Notes under the pieces: model-generated
The model's input: the letters and a program-made list of their open reading frames with translations, nothing else
Told to the model about the DNA's origin: nothing
Databases searched by the model: none
Part shown: in pieces, positions 37,563-51,556 of the stretch
Position numbering within the stretch: position 1 is the first letter of the stretch
How the letters are laid out: each line of letters begins with the position of its first letter
Source of the DNA: Setophaga petechia
Lineage: Eukaryota > Chordata > Aves > Passeriformes > Parulidae
Direction: 5' to 3'
DNA length: 64,000 bases
Assembly (NCBI GenBank): GCA_024362935.1
Contig: JANCRA010000012.1
Location: 1-64,000 of the forward strand
Program-made: the position numbers and the translations under genes

Positions 37563-40500
37563 AGGTTTTTACATCTGTTTTTAATTTTAATTATTTTGAC
37601 CATATAGAAGAACTAATTTTTTGCTGTACTTGAAATAAAAAATACGTTGAATTTCTCTGCTCATTACTTCCTTGCCTTTCCTGGTAAGGATTTAGCACTT
37701 TCTTTCATTTCACTTCCGTTTACTTCTAACATATAATTAGAAGATTTTCTTCTTGTCTGTTTTCTCGTTAGTCACCTAAACTTTCACATTCCGTTGTATG
37801 CTCTGAATCAGTTGGATTTTTAACAGTAATAATGTGTCTCAACTAACTCAATCTTCTGGCTCAATTGCATCATTTCAGATTACTTCTACTTTTATCCATC
37901 CCCAGGGACTTTCAGCAGATTGGCTTTCGGTTGCTTGAAAGCCAATACATTAAACCTATTCATTTTTGATTGATGGTGTTGTTATATACTATGTGTTTTC
38001 TGACTTTACTATTTAGCTTCTTGCTCAGATACTTACATGAAGGAGGTCAGGAGAACAGCAGATTCTTTGTCATAAGCAGGTGATGCCATAGATTATGGTG
38101 ATTAATCATCATAAAAATAATAAGTATACTGAAAATGAAATCAAAAATGTGCCCTGTTTTGCAACTTTCTCCTTACATGGAAAGAGAAGCTATGTTGAAC
38201 ATCTATTGGCACACACTGGAGAATTACTTTCATTGTAAGATAAAGTAACTTCCTGCACAGTGAACTGGTCCTCTTTCTCTTCTCTTGAGATTCCCATTCC
38301 CATGAGGAAGGAAAGCTGAGTGCCTTTTGTATTCTCCTGTGCCCTGAACAGAAAGCATAAGGTCTTGCCTGGCACAAAGGAACTGAAATAAGTAGACAGT
38401 CTATGCAATGGTGGCCTCTGGGAATGGTTTCAGGACTTTGTATTTCCTAGTTATTTTGTGCCTTTTTGTCAAAGGGTAAACAATTCAAGCTAAATTATTC
38501 AGAAGGGATTTAGGAGGTGTTTTCTTTAAGTTCTGCAGAGTACAAATGTGTGGAGAGAAAGAAAAATCAAGCATTCTGCTTTGGTTTTGTGTTTTTGTTC
38601 ATTGGTTACACTGAGATCTTTGAGGAGAAGGATTGTATAGATGTCTGGGGTAATCCAGTTCCCCCCTTTCTGAGTAGGGCTTTCATAGGAAGGCACTCCA
38701 AACCACTGCTGGAAGAGGTCTATCTCAAGCCTAGTAAAGGAGAGAAAATAAAAATCCTGGCAGATGAGCAGCCATGATAAAATCTGAGGGGATTTTGCTA
38801 CCAAGACCAGTACATTAGTGATATTTCTCCAGCTAAGAGAAGACACAGAGTACTTTTGAGGAGATGGCACTATGTAAATATGTGGTGTATTTTAGCAGTG
38901 CAATACCAACACAAGGCCTCAGAGTGCAGAGTGAATTCACTTTTCTGAAAAAATACCTTCTTTACATGTAGGTGGAGGAATGTAACTCCCTAAAGGTAGA
39001 AATTGAGGTAGAAGCCATCTGCTTCTGGATGCTCACATTGACAATACAATATATGCATACACATAGATGTTTGTCATTTAAACAAAAACTAATTGGTAAT
39101 TACTAGAACCATGGTATGCCTCAGTACACAGAATCTGCATGAAGCCAGAAAAAAACTGTTTGACCCCAATGTAGCAAAGCCTCCCCAAGGACTGCTAGAA
39201 ATGCCATTTTCCAGACTTGTGCTTCCTGCAGAACATGGCAGCAGATGGCCAGCCAGCACTCTGGGATATGACTGACTGTAAAACAGTGCCTTGACTTTAT
39301 TCTGCCATTTTAAGGACTCAAAATTTTAAATTTATGTATTTTGACAAAATTGTGAGACTGATTGTATGGGAGGTAAGAAACAGGGGAATAAAAGTTGTTT
39401 CTTTACAAGATACTGTGCTCTCTAGAGAGACCAAGAACTTCAGGCTTGTTTATTCTAAGTAACCTGCTGAGCCCATGTGTCTTGGTTAGGTTAAATAACA
39501 CTGAATGTCCTCAGTGGGGTCACCATCTTTCTTCAATATTCCCACAGTCTAGTTTGAGTAGTAAAAGAAATAGTAGCCCCAGAAAGCTGTGACCCTCATG
39601 GCATACTGTCCCCAGGAGAACAGAGGCTGCCTCTTTTGAGACTGGGCATTTTTGTACTCTGGCATCCATCCATGTTTAGTATTATTCCACTTATCTGTTA
39701 TTATGGATTTGGCCTAATTCTATGTGATACAGAAGCATGTATTTATATTTAAACATTATGCTGACTGCAGTACCATTACTGATCCCAGGAAACCAATTCT
39801 CTTTCAAAGCATTGTTACAGCTATTTTTATAATGATATTTTTTCATGGTTGACCAAGTTGTAGGTGACAAGGTACAGGCAGGCATCAGAAGTTGTGGAGT
39901 TACTGACTCTCGATACATGAGGTCCAAGTGCACGTCCTGGGTCCTCTGTCCTCTGTCTCAGCATGATCTGTGACACTTTATGTAAGATTTTTCAAGCTAG
40001 GACATCTATTTCTGTGCAGGTTTCAGCTACATAAGTGTAACAGACTAGTTTGAAACCTTCTTCACATTAACCCTATGAAAATAAAATACTGCAAGAGAGT
40101 ACTACTCTACTTGGGCCTAAAATTTAGTACACACTTAAGAACCTCACTTACCTGGAGCTTGTGAACAAGGGTCCTCCAGACTCAAATTAACACTAAATGT
40201 AAAACACTTATGTCAGGGTTCCAAAAAATGTGGCATTGAAAGATAAGGATACATAGGTACATAAATGCATCTAATTCTCTTTATAACATATTGTAGGCTT
40301 GACATGTTGTAGCAACATTGAAAAAAATTTGAAGAATGTTGGGGATGTCCTCAAGGAAGCAATGAATTCCTAATTTGCATAAAAAGGGGTAGAGGTAAGG
40401 AGAGAGGAAGACCCTGTTGCTATGCATGACTTTTTAACCTTGAAGTTCTTCTCCAGAAGTCAGTGGGCAGAGATGTGAGACATGAGAACTTGGTTGGAGG

Positions 40501-41424
40501 TGAGTTAGAATCACACCTTGCTGTTTCGTTTTTTACCTTTGACATTTTATTTCCAGCCCTGATATTAAGAATTTAAGACTTTCTTTTGCTCAAATAAGCT
40601 TTCATTAATTTTCCCCATCATCTTTCCAGTGCTACAGTTGGGGCCAAGGGAAGCTGACAAATTTGGCTCACATTCTGTCTCTGGAGGTAAAGTATGCAAG
40701 CATCAGTCTAATATTCCCTCCATGAGGTGCACTCTAACATGGTGCTAAATGCTCTCAGCCAGGCTGGAAGGGTCAGCTGGGGCCTGGGAGTGCCAAGCAC
40801 TCTATTGAAAAAGTTGTTCCTGGCAGACACAGAGTACACCCCTTCTTCCAGGATCAGGTAACAAAGAAAGACCCCTCACAGCAGACTCCTGGGGAACCTT
40901 TCAAATCAGCCCGTGGCTTCAAGGGGAAATGTTGCAGCTTCCAGTGCAGGAGAGAGGGCTGAACTAAATTAACCAAGAGAAAATGTTGGACAGTACTGAT
41001 TGTGAGACGGTGTTTGAAAAAAATATTTACAAACATTTTCTGCAAAGTTGCTACTATTGTAAAATATGCAATAGATGGTGTTTTCATGAGAATTTTGAGA
41101 AGAAACAACTCTTTTGATCTAATAAATTCCAGGAAATCCATTCTTTACTCAATCCTCTGACCTCAGATACTGTGAAATACAGGTTTGTTCTACCTATTTT
41201 GAAAGGTACTGGAAGTTATCTCGTAGTTTTCTCACTCCAGTAGACATTGCAACGATGCCCTTGTTTTTATCACTTCAGCCCAGAAGGCTTCTCTCTGCGC
41301 TGCCAGCCTCATGCCTCAAGAAAGTCACTGGCAAAAACGACTTGAAACTCTGCTTAAAGCCCAGACCCAGGCTTTGCAGGAGGTCATTAATGCTTAGAAG
41401 CTGGCTACCAGGGGAAAATGTTTC

Positions 41425-41454
41425 CATGGAGCTTTCATGGAGCTTTTATGGAGA
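41425..41454. repeat. Short tandem repeat, 11-12 bp unit
   Basis: CATGGAGCTTT is followed by CATGGAGCTTTT and then a partial ATGGAGAC. It is a small slippage product without evident function. Confidence 0.8.
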
Positions 41455-44400
41455 CTGCAGTCTAAAACCCAATATTCTTCTCAGAGTTAAAAGCTAAACA
41501 GGATGTGGGGAAAGTTTCTGTTTTATCCTCCAAGATAGGTGACAATTGCACTGATGTTATTTTATAGCTATTGTTGGATTCTTTCTTAGGTTGAAAACAA
41601 AATAGCAGGAACAAAAAATATGAATATATTGGGAGGCACATACAGGAGTGCATATCTCATGTCCCCATGCCCCTAAAAATGTTTGTATTCCACTCTTAAT
41701 GAGAAACCAGATGTAAAGAAGGAGGTTATTACAGGTAACTCAAGGAACTGTCAGGGTATGCAGTCCCATGTTAAGTCAGTGTTAAAATAGAAACTTGAAC
41801 TCTATATTCTCTAAATGCAATGATGTGAAATGTTTTGAGATTGTCACAAACCAGATATCACCAATACTATCAAAAGGAGATCCTATTTAAGAGCTTATCT
41901 GATATTTTGTGTGGTACTATGAAAAAGTGCACATTGTGCAATAAAATAAAACACCATTGCCATTCAAAATCGGGGGGGAAAAGGGGAAACCAGGCTACAG
42001 AATACTGCAGCGTGCATTGAAAGCACTTTTAAGTAAAGCCTTTCAGAGATTCTAACAACTGCCAAAACAACCCAACTTCATTTGGAAGAAACAGAAAGCA
42101 ACTGTGTGGAAAAAAACCCATGGTACATAGAAAAGATTCGAGTGCAGAACATAGGGCCAGAGTGATGGTAATTCCATCTTGAAATGATAAGTATCACAAG
42201 TGAAAAGGCCTAGCTGAAAATAACAGTGCTCCAGGTACAGGTCTTCCATAAGGTCCTAATTAAGCAAAAGAGATTGCCCAAGAGTATCAGCATCAGGAAA
42301 CAGCTCCAGCAACCTGAGTACCCTGGCATGTAATTGATAAAATATTAAAGTGATGTTTTTAATCCAGCAGCAGCCCAGGGTAAGTCATGAACTTGTGAGT
42401 TAAGCATGTAGTAGTGAAACATCAGAAGCTAAGTTTTACCCATGAAATGTACACTCACAGAGAAGTTATCATCCACAGAGCAGGCACACACCTACTGAAA
42501 GTGGGCAGCCGTGCATGCAGAATTGCCTGAGAGCCCAAAGGAGCTGCTTAGATCCCTTCTGTGTCCAGTAATGGGGCCCAAAGGAGAGACAGCTTGGATA
42601 CTGTGTATTGCTAAAAACTGAAAAAGGTGCACCGGAGCCTGCATAACTCACTGTAACAGAAAGGGCTCTAGCAATGCCTGTGAGGAATACAGCAGAAAAA
42701 AAAAATTTAAAAAAAAAGGACACTGAGCTGTGGAAAATAGTTCATATCCTTCCTTTTTAAGGCTTTTTCTTACACTCCTAATTAGACATGAGCAAATAAT
42801 TGATTTTTCAGTTTGGTGGCTGAACCTAAAAAATACTTTATAATGTGTTTTAGATAAACCTGAACTGATTTCTTTTGCTAACTTCTTTTGTTAACACAAA
42901 AAGCAGCATTAAGAATATTTGGTGATCAAGCACTTCTACACTGACAAAAATAATTTTGTATCTGTCTTTTTGTTGGTATTTAGTTTGGTTGTTTTTTCTC
43001 TTAATAAATGAAGGAGAGTTTGACTTCTGCAAGGAATGATCAATAAATTTTTATTTTAAAAAATTGAAATTTGATCCCAAAGTTCACAAATTACTTTGGT
43101 AGACATAAAACCTTTCCTTTCACATGAAATTCGAATATGAATGCAGGCACAATCTCCATTATTGAAAACCTTTCCTTTTTTCCCCCTAATTTCACATTAC
43201 TAGAATTAGTTCTGCCCTCATATAAGTGGAGCAATGTAGCTCTCACCACCCCAGGGTCTTGAATCAATAAAGAACCTCTGTGTGTCCTTAATGAGAAGGA
43301 ACCTGAGAAAACATTTGTATTTCTGTTTGAAAACTAGGTCAACTAAAAAAAAATTTGCATTCTAAACATCATTTCAGCAGCTTACTCCTGCATTCCTTTC
43401 CCTCTTATAACTGTGCAGTAACTTCCCTGTATTTCCAAAATCCTCTCTGTCCTGTTGAGGTTCCCGTTACACACTGAAGGAGAAGTGACTGGGGGAGTCT
43501 GTAAGCTCCATCTCTGCACTGTTGACTCCTAAATGGAGAATTCCTCAGGGTGCTTCTGATCTCCAAGGTCTAGATCAATGCTTCTGCCACAAGCTGTTTT
43601 CATCTTAGGCTCATCCCTGCCTGTCTAGAGCTCTCCCCACACTCATTATTGTGTGGATGAGATCGGGCCGTACGAACTAGATGAGACCCAAGGAACACTC
43701 AGGTGAAGCTTGCAGCTCCTGTATCTGGGTGAACCAGGGTTTCTGAGCATTCCCAGAGTGCAGACCTGTAGTTTGAGGAATTGTGGACCACTCACATCCC
43801 ACCATCACCCCAGAAGTTAACTCCTTACCAAAAAGAAAAAAACAGGAGATACATAGTAAGACAGTAATTGATTGTATGAGCAATTGAGGAAAATTGACTG
43901 AGTCACTTGGGCAAAATGAGTAAGCTGAAGGACAGGAAGAAAAAAAAATACATAAAATAAACAATTCTTTAGCAATCTTGGCTGCCTCTGGTATCAACAG
44001 TTTCTAGGACTTTTTTAAGGGGGATCTTGACTGCCATACTGCTTCAAAAACCTGACCAAATGACTATATTCTTTCAGTTTCTTTACATTTTTGCTTATTT
44101 CAGTTACTCAGGAATTGTAGCTAAAGAGAAGAATAAAAACATTTCCCTTTATTTAGGGTATGCTGGAGGAACCTCAGTTGAGAACACTGAAATCGCAGCC
44201 AGATCCAGAGTCCTTTGTTAAAACCTGTTTTTGGAGAATCCTGTCCCCTGCTGCTGACTCTTTTATTTGTTGTTGCCTCTTTTCTGTGCTGCTGCTCTTG
44301 GCAAACTGGGCCTCCTCTCCCCTTCAGAGGAATAATCATCATATTCAGTCTGGGAAATCCCTGTTCCTGGGAAAGGGATGAGGCTGTTCTTGCTATCTGC

Positions 44401-46737
44401 TCTGCCAACTCTGTGGGTAGTTCCTATTTCTCCTCTCTGTCTATTCAAGTTCAGGTATAGAGGATCTTTCTCCGAAGTAGAAATGGTCCCTGCCTAAACA
44501 CAGGTCAGTTTAAAACCACTCTAGTCTCCAAAGCTGTTGACTGAAACTACACTGGCTCTTTTGGGAGATTCAACACCTAGCAAAGTTTTATCTGTGAACA
44601 CATAGGTTTAAGTGTCTTAATCTGAGAGTTCTAGGTTGACTTTATGAATATATGGCCTTTCATTTCACAACAGCTTTACTCTGACAGGTAGGACAGCCCA
44701 AGCATTTAGACCCTGTGACTGGAAATACTTTGAACCTTGAATTTAGAGCCATATAGGCTTAGATCTGAAGACCAGCTAGTTTAGGTAAGCTAGGCTGACA
44801 GAATCTAGCCATTATTTCTGAATGTTACAAAATCTAAAATTTCCTATTAGAATTATAGTAAGTAGGATCAGATGAGTTTCTGTAGTGTCCATGTACAATG
44901 ATCCCAGTCTGGCTGCTGCACAATGAGGTTCTATCAAAGGCAAAGGGTGCATTCAGGTTTCTCATACATACTTTTTGAAAGGAGGTCCAAGAGACACCTG
45001 TCACTGATGCTTTTACTCATCCTTGCAAGTAAGGTCTGAGTCACATTCATTAGAGAATGTGTAATGACAAAAAAATTGTATCTTCCCAAGGTGTTTAATA
45101 CATTTCTCCAACTTCTAGATTATCATTCTGATAGTCTTCGCTGGAAAATCAATGCACATAAAATGAATACATACACAAATGGCAGCAGCATTAAAAGAAG
45201 CAGAGTGAAAAGAGTTTGAAAGAAATAGTAGATTATATCTGACAAAAATATATGTGAGTTTTGAAATGACATGTGAAAAGACATCAAAGGGGCAAGGAAA
45301 ATGAGGTCTTTTCTATCTGTTCTGACTACAGCTCCACTGCAAAAATTTTCCCTAACACATAATAATCTTAGCAAAAAATCAGCTTTACAAAGCTAATCAG
45401 TTTCACCTTGAATTCCTTCAATATGATGGCAAGAATTTTTTGCAGGTAAAGATACAAGTGAGAAAGGTAAAGACCTTTAGCATAAAAATCTGTGGCTTGT
45501 TGCAAACAGACTGACATTTTTGTAGGAGAAAATTATAATTAAGTTCCAAGATTCTTTTCCAAAACAGAAAGACCTTATTCTACGAGTGAAAATTACATAA
45601 ACCAAGTGGTTCATCATGTTACTTTTAAGTTCGACTATCAGGAAATTCAACTCCCACTACCCCCTCAAAGATTTTAAATCTGAAAAATATAGAACTGAAA
45701 CTAACACACAAAAACTGTGCTAGGGAAAAGGGTGGCAAGATTACAAGGGTAAATGAAGCCATGCAAGACATCAGTGAAATCCAGTGTCCTGAGTTTACCC
45801 AGACAGCTATACAGGATTTGTACAGCCACAGGCTGGTTTTATCTTAGGCTTATCTCTGGCTGTGATGAGGCAGGGTGGGCTTAGCCTCATCCAGTCCCCC
45901 AAACTGGGGAGGGAACTGGTGATGTTCAAGGCCTGCAGAGAGCAGAAGCAGCACCCACTCATAAGCTTGGACTCCAGGATTCCTGGTTGTGATGGCCCAG
46001 GCCAATTGCTGCCAGAAAGCCCCATCCCAAGGCTGGGTCTGCAAGAAAGGAACCCCCTGGTCCAGCAACGATCCTCTGCACTGAAGCAGTCACTGAAGAA
46101 GTTATGAGCTCCAGGCAAATAAGCTCAGGGTGACAAAAGAATGTTAACATTTTTGTGAAAAGACATCTATGATCCAGGCAAATTGCAGAGGAGAAAGGAA
46201 CTGAGAAAATAACTGGATAATGAGTTATAAAGAAGAGACAATTTGTCTGCACAATACTAAAAAAAACCCTTCAGTTTTAGAGGAAAAAGTTGTTTTGAGG
46301 ACAGAAACATTCCTGGAAGTCATGGGTCAGTGCTGCCTGTGATAGGAAAGAAGAATCATTCTTGCTTTGAGACCTTGTTCTTGCCCCGAAGTCCTTTTCA
46401 CAGCCTAACAGTAGGAAAAAGACAGTAAATGTACAAAACAGCTGCTGCTGTGCTCTCTGCTGTCTCACAGCATCCTTTGATCACCAAAATATACAAGCAG
46501 AAGCCCAGATTCACTGCTAAGCAACAGGCTGCTTAAACATATACCTGAATTCAAGTGTGTGACAAAACTATCAGTAGAACAGAAGCTTCTAACTCAGTTT
46601 AAATTATCAAGAGTGTCTTGTTGAAGGGGGTATGGAGGAGGTAATGTGCACTCTCTGCCCAGCACCTTCAATGGAGTCAAAATGGAGGTCAGACAAAGCT
46701 TAAGTAATATCAGACTTTAGCTGCTTTCTTGATGCTG

Positions 46738-46795
46738 CTTTTGGACTCAATGATCTTCATGATCTTTTCTAATCTAAGTGATTCCATAATTTGGT
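46738..46795 (+). mobile_element. CR1 LINE 3' terminus, sense, short
   Basis: TTTTGGACTCAATGATCTTC, ATGATCTTTTCTAATCTAAG and TGATTCCATAATTTGG match the CR1 3' terminus ('ttggactcgatgatctttaaggtcttttccaacctaaatgattctatg'). Only about 60 bp is clearly alignable. Confidence 0.85.
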
Positions 46796-47029
46796 ATCAG
46801 CCATTGCCATTTTGTGTCTGTTAATTCATTTTTTGCAGCAGTTCAAGAGTTTTCCTTGCTCATGAATTAGGAGTGGTGCAGCATGAGGGAAACATGCAAA
46901 CGCAGCACCTGAAGGGATTGCTGCACCATCTGATCCCATTACCACTGTTGTGGGACACCGTGCACTAATCTTGCAGCACCAGGAAGGTTTTACAGAACAT
47001 TCACTCCCACACTGTAATCCTGGTGTTCT

Positions 47030-47512
47030 GGGTTTGAGTTGGAAGAGACATTCCAGATAAGCCAGTTCCAACCTCCCTGCCATGGAAAGGGACTCCTTCC
47101 ACCAAGACACTCAGAGCCCCACCCAACCTGACCTTGAACACCTCCAGGGATGGGACAGCCACAACTTCTCTGGGCAACCCTTCCACTGCCTCACCAGCCT
47201 CACAGCAAAGAATGTCTTCCTAATATCTTGCCTAAACCTACTCTCTTGCAGTTTGAAACCATTCCCCCTTGTCCTATCACAATATGTCTTTCTTGTAAGC
47301 GCCCTTCAGATAGTGGAAGGCTGCAATAGAGTCATCCCAAAACCTTCTCTTCTGCTGAACAATCCCAACTCTCTCAGCTTTTTCTCATAGGAGAGGTGCT
47401 CCATCACTCGAATAATCTTCATGGCCTCCTCTGGACTTGTTCCATCAGATCTATGTCCTTTCTATGCTGGGGACCCCAGAGCTGAATACAGTACAGTTCT
47501 TCAGGTCTCCTT
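47030..47512 (-). mobile_element. CR1 LINE 3' region, antisense, about 480 bp
   Basis: The plus strand follows the reverse complement of CR1 almost without a break: AGTTGGAAGAGACATTCC near 47037, CCAGTTCCAACCTCCCTGCC near 47062, ACCTGACCTTGAACACCTCC near 47127, ACAACTTCTCTGGGCAACCC near 47161, GTCTTCCTAATATCTTGCCT near 47213, CCCCTTGTCCTATCACAATA near 47266, and CCCCAGAGCTGAATACAGTA near 47473. It holds the 3' UTR and the last part of ORF2. The open frame at 47082-47390 on the plus strand is an antisense reading of this element. Confidence 0.95.
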
Positions 47513-50500
47513 CTACAAGACATGGGATACAATTTTTAGATATAAGTATACATGTATATGGGGTTGTGTGTGTGTACAAGTAACATGTGCCATGTATACA
47601 TGCATGTATGCATTTATACAGCTACTTAATTTTGAATAAAACAACTGAGAAAAGGAAAATCAAGGGATCTTGTTGCTGTAGGACTTACTCTTCCTTATCC
47701 AGTACTGTCTCTACTATTTATTACATTCAATTCTCACAACACCGTGAAAATGAGTTGGTAAGCATCTGGAACCAGAGAAATGTGGTTCTGTTCAATCTCT
47801 CAAGTGAATAAATGATTTTAGTTGATGCTGAAAATCTGCAAAGAAATTAGTTGCTACAACAGCCACTGAAACTGTGTTAGAAATTTTGGGAGAAACTGAC
47901 TCATGATATAAAGGTATCACATAGATTCAAAGTTATTCTCTTCATGCTTACTAAAGTCACCCAAGAAAGGTATAAAAAACCTCAAGAGGCAGTAAAATTA
48001 TGGCTGTGACAGCCAGCTGGGTTCTGGGCAAGCACCTTGATGATTGGGAATGGCACCAAGACCTTTCCAGCTCCTCTACAAGAGACAGAAAGAAGAGCAA
48101 GAAATACAAATTTTCCCACAGGTGGGATCCTCTGCATCTCACTTCAGAGGTCTGTAATGTAAATGCCTATGTTTGAGGTAGCCACCCCCAGGTAATTTCA
48201 CCTGGAGGCTAGACATCTTTCCATTGCCAGATCCAGGGATCAGCCTGACTCATCAGATGCAAGCTATGTGTAATTTTATAGGCTAATTGTGGTTGCAATT
48301 AATCTGGTTTAACTTTGTTGTTTTAAAGTTTGGAGATCTGTTCAGCTCACTTGAACCACACCTGTTCAGGGAGCAGTTTTGAAATTTTGCCTCATGCTTT
48401 TATTTATTGACATAATGATCATAATTATCACCCCACTTCAGTTAGCAGTGGTTTTGATGTAGCTTCTGAGGGCTCAAGGTTGAGTGTATAGGGAGCAATA
48501 TTCTTTCCAAAAAAATGCTGATTTTGGCTTATGTAAAATGCTTCACACAAACATGAATGTCTTCCTGGAATAATCACTCTGTTCTTCTTGCAAGTAAAAG
48601 ATACATCCAAGCAACCTCAATAAGAAAAAGAGTGTAGCTCTGATCAAAGCTAATCACAGTGTAGTAGAAATGTTTTATTATTTTCCTCTACTTTCAATGC
48701 AATTCCAAAATTATCTAATACTCACTTCAACAGATCTGAAATGTATATCATCTTGATCAAAGGCAAAAAAAATGCATTTTCATGTCATCATTTCAATCGT
48801 TATCCTAAACTAAATATTAATATGTATTCTATGATAAAGTTAAAAAAAATTATTTGGATTTATTAGTAGGCATAGCATAGAATTTAGCAGTTTAATCTTA
48901 TCCACACAGACCATTTTCCATGTGTGAATATGAAACAAGGAGATAGATTCAAATTTTTCATTTTTCAAGGATTCTGAAATGTTTGGCTCGTTATCCCATT
49001 TTATCTCTAAGAATTCCTTGAGAAATGGAAATTCAGATCAAGCCTGATGAAGTTTTATGAGGGAAAGTAATATTCAGGTTCTCTGAAATCTTCTGAAAAT
49101 CAGCTACCATCAATTGGATGAATTATGAAGAATTATTCCCCCTAAAAATTGGATGGATTTTTAAAAGTTGTGTGTCTGTAGGATCCCACTAAAAAATCCA
49201 TATGATTCAAAATAAAAAAAAACTCCTTTAATAATTACTTTTACTGAGAAAGCGTAAAAATCCTATGTTATTTGCACAGAAATAAAGGAAGGGATGATGC
49301 TTCATTCAGGTCTTCTCTCTCAATATCTCAAAATTACTTTGAACGATAATAAATTTAAGTCTCAGAAAGATCAACCCATTATTATATTCTCAGTAATTTT
49401 AGAAAATGGGAGTGGAAAATGGGAGTTAAATGGAAGCGCTCAGAACAAAGTACTTAGATGCTATCTCAGACTCCAATTATGAAGACCAAAGAGCAAAACC
49501 TTCCAGGTATTATTAGCACCACAGGAGATCTTTTTACTAAGCTCATTTAAAACACAGATCTGCACCTAAATCCCTTCTCATGAAAAACATTTCTTCTGTC
49601 TAAAATTTCCCTGAAGCATAAATGTTGAGGCACTGGTGTGCAAATGGAGCAATTAAAAGGAAGATTAAAAGAAATTTATAGAATGTATTTCCTTCATAAC
49701 TACTCTTATTACTATCCTGAAGCTCCTCAGAGTCTCATTTGATTTTCCCAATGGATTTTTAGTCTTTTTCTAGTATCAATATCAGTCAGGATCGCTCCCT
49801 GCAGAGTAACACATCTGTTCTCAGGGAAAAGAAGGGCAGACAGATACAGGGTTTCTTCTAAATCAAGCCGGAACCCGTTATGCATTTTTTTTTCCCTCAT
49901 GCATTCCCACAGCCATAGGAAAGGCATAGCAGGTAAGGTACTCACTATGGAGAAAAAATTACCAAGACTATAAACTACAGCGAAGCCATCTAGTTCTCAT
50001 GGAAGTCTGATGTATTTAAATAAGCAGAAATCACTTTTACTGGGGGAAAAAAATATTGATTTCTTTTTTTTTCAATGATAATTTAGGACTTTGCCTTTTT
50101 TCACCGAGAGTAACAAAATAAATATTGCTTTAAAGATTGAAGTGATCCCAATCAGCTTACAGTTAGGGAATTTTGCAGAAGCAAAGGCTTTAGGAGGAAA
50201 AATAGCTTTATATGCCCAAAAGAATGGCCTTAATTATTTGAAAATGTAATAGCTTTAATCCTCAAGGAGTTACCTGAGCTTTCCCCTTTCTAAAAAGCAA
50301 GCTATATGCAAGGAACCCAGAACTGATCCTTTTTGACTTTAAAAGCTCTTTATAGCCCTCACTCTTTTAATTTGAACATCTCTGTTGCTGCTGAAAGAGC
50401 TTGGTCAATATGACTTCTACAGCTGTCTCAAATACAACTTCCAGCTAATGGAAATAGACAACAGCTAGGATTTTACTGAGAAAACGCTTTCCCAGATGGA

Positions 50501-51556
50501 TTAACCAATAATAAAAAGTGGCAAAACACCTTCTACCATCTTTTCTGGCCAAACCCCTACATTCCACCTCCTACAAAACGTTACAGTCACAGCCATACAT
50601 GTTTGATTTCTCCCACTTGCGTCCAGATACTGAGACAAGGTGAAACCTTCACCTCATGTTGGGTGCAGGAACTCATGTCTGACAGGTGTAAACTTTGAGG
50701 TGTAAACACCTGAAGTTCAAGACTTAGAATCTGCACTTATGTCCCTGCATTTAAGAACCTACTGATACTGTGGGCTGTCAAATATTTTATTTGTATCCAG
50801 CAGCCTTATTTAATTGCCTTTAACTGCTTCTATATGAGCAATTGCATAGTCACTCTCCTCTTAGACAATTCAACCTGTGGTGCCTAGGGAGTGCAGAGGA
50901 AAAGAGAGTTCTCCAGCTGTGAACCAGCAAAAGAGAAAAGTGAAAAAACCAGACCATTCTTGGAATATAAAATGTGTGCAAAAGACTTTACAGTATTTAA
51001 GAATTAAGGAAAAGATAGGAAAAGATAAAATACAGAATAATGTACAAAATTCTTGCCACGAAAAAATACAGAGAAGCAAAGATCAGTTTACCATGGACAC
51101 TGCTGAGCAATCCATGGCTAGAATATGGAGTGAAATCTCTTTATCCCTTTGTTACTTCTTGAATTGCAGTTCAAGACATTATGTTTGCTAATCTATTACT
51201 CTTCATTAAAAAGTTACAAGACATTGTCTTACATGTCTTGGAAATCAAAATCAATCTGTGCAGTTTGAAAATTTAGGAACATGTTTTCTGTCCAAAAGTA
51301 ACAAAATAAGGATGGTTATCTTACTAAATTCATGGTACTTTACAACACTATAAAGAAAATCAGAAGAGACATTTACCCCACATTGCTGGATGGAGAATAG
51401 ATCTCAACACAGTTTTAATTTCAAGACATGACTAAATCACATTTCATGCTTTCTTATCTTCTAGATAGTTTATTTAAATCTTTCAAGAGTGCATTTGTAC
51501 TTTGTTTCTAAGATCTTGAAGTTCCAAACTGCAGCTGCATGAATGCACGTGGAGTG
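47513..51556. other. Unique non-coding sequence
   Basis: About 4 kb without a recognisable gene or repeat family. A short TG run and reiterated ATGTATAC-like words lie near 47565-47620. Duplicated AGGTGTAAAC words occur near 50685 and 50699. Confidence 0.55.

Larger units (their letters stand above)
37216..46737. other. Long unique non-coding stretch
   Basis: About 9.5 kb with no recognisable gene. Contained features listed separately are the hairpin cluster at 37478-37562 and a short tandem repeat at 41425-41454. A more GC-rich island lies at 45840-46110, with overlapping short open frames on both strands. A few runs of A occur (42697-42718, 43347). Confidence 0.5.

Noticed and set aside
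47082..47390. 102-codon plus-strand open frame
   Set aside because: It is the antisense reading of a CR1 element.
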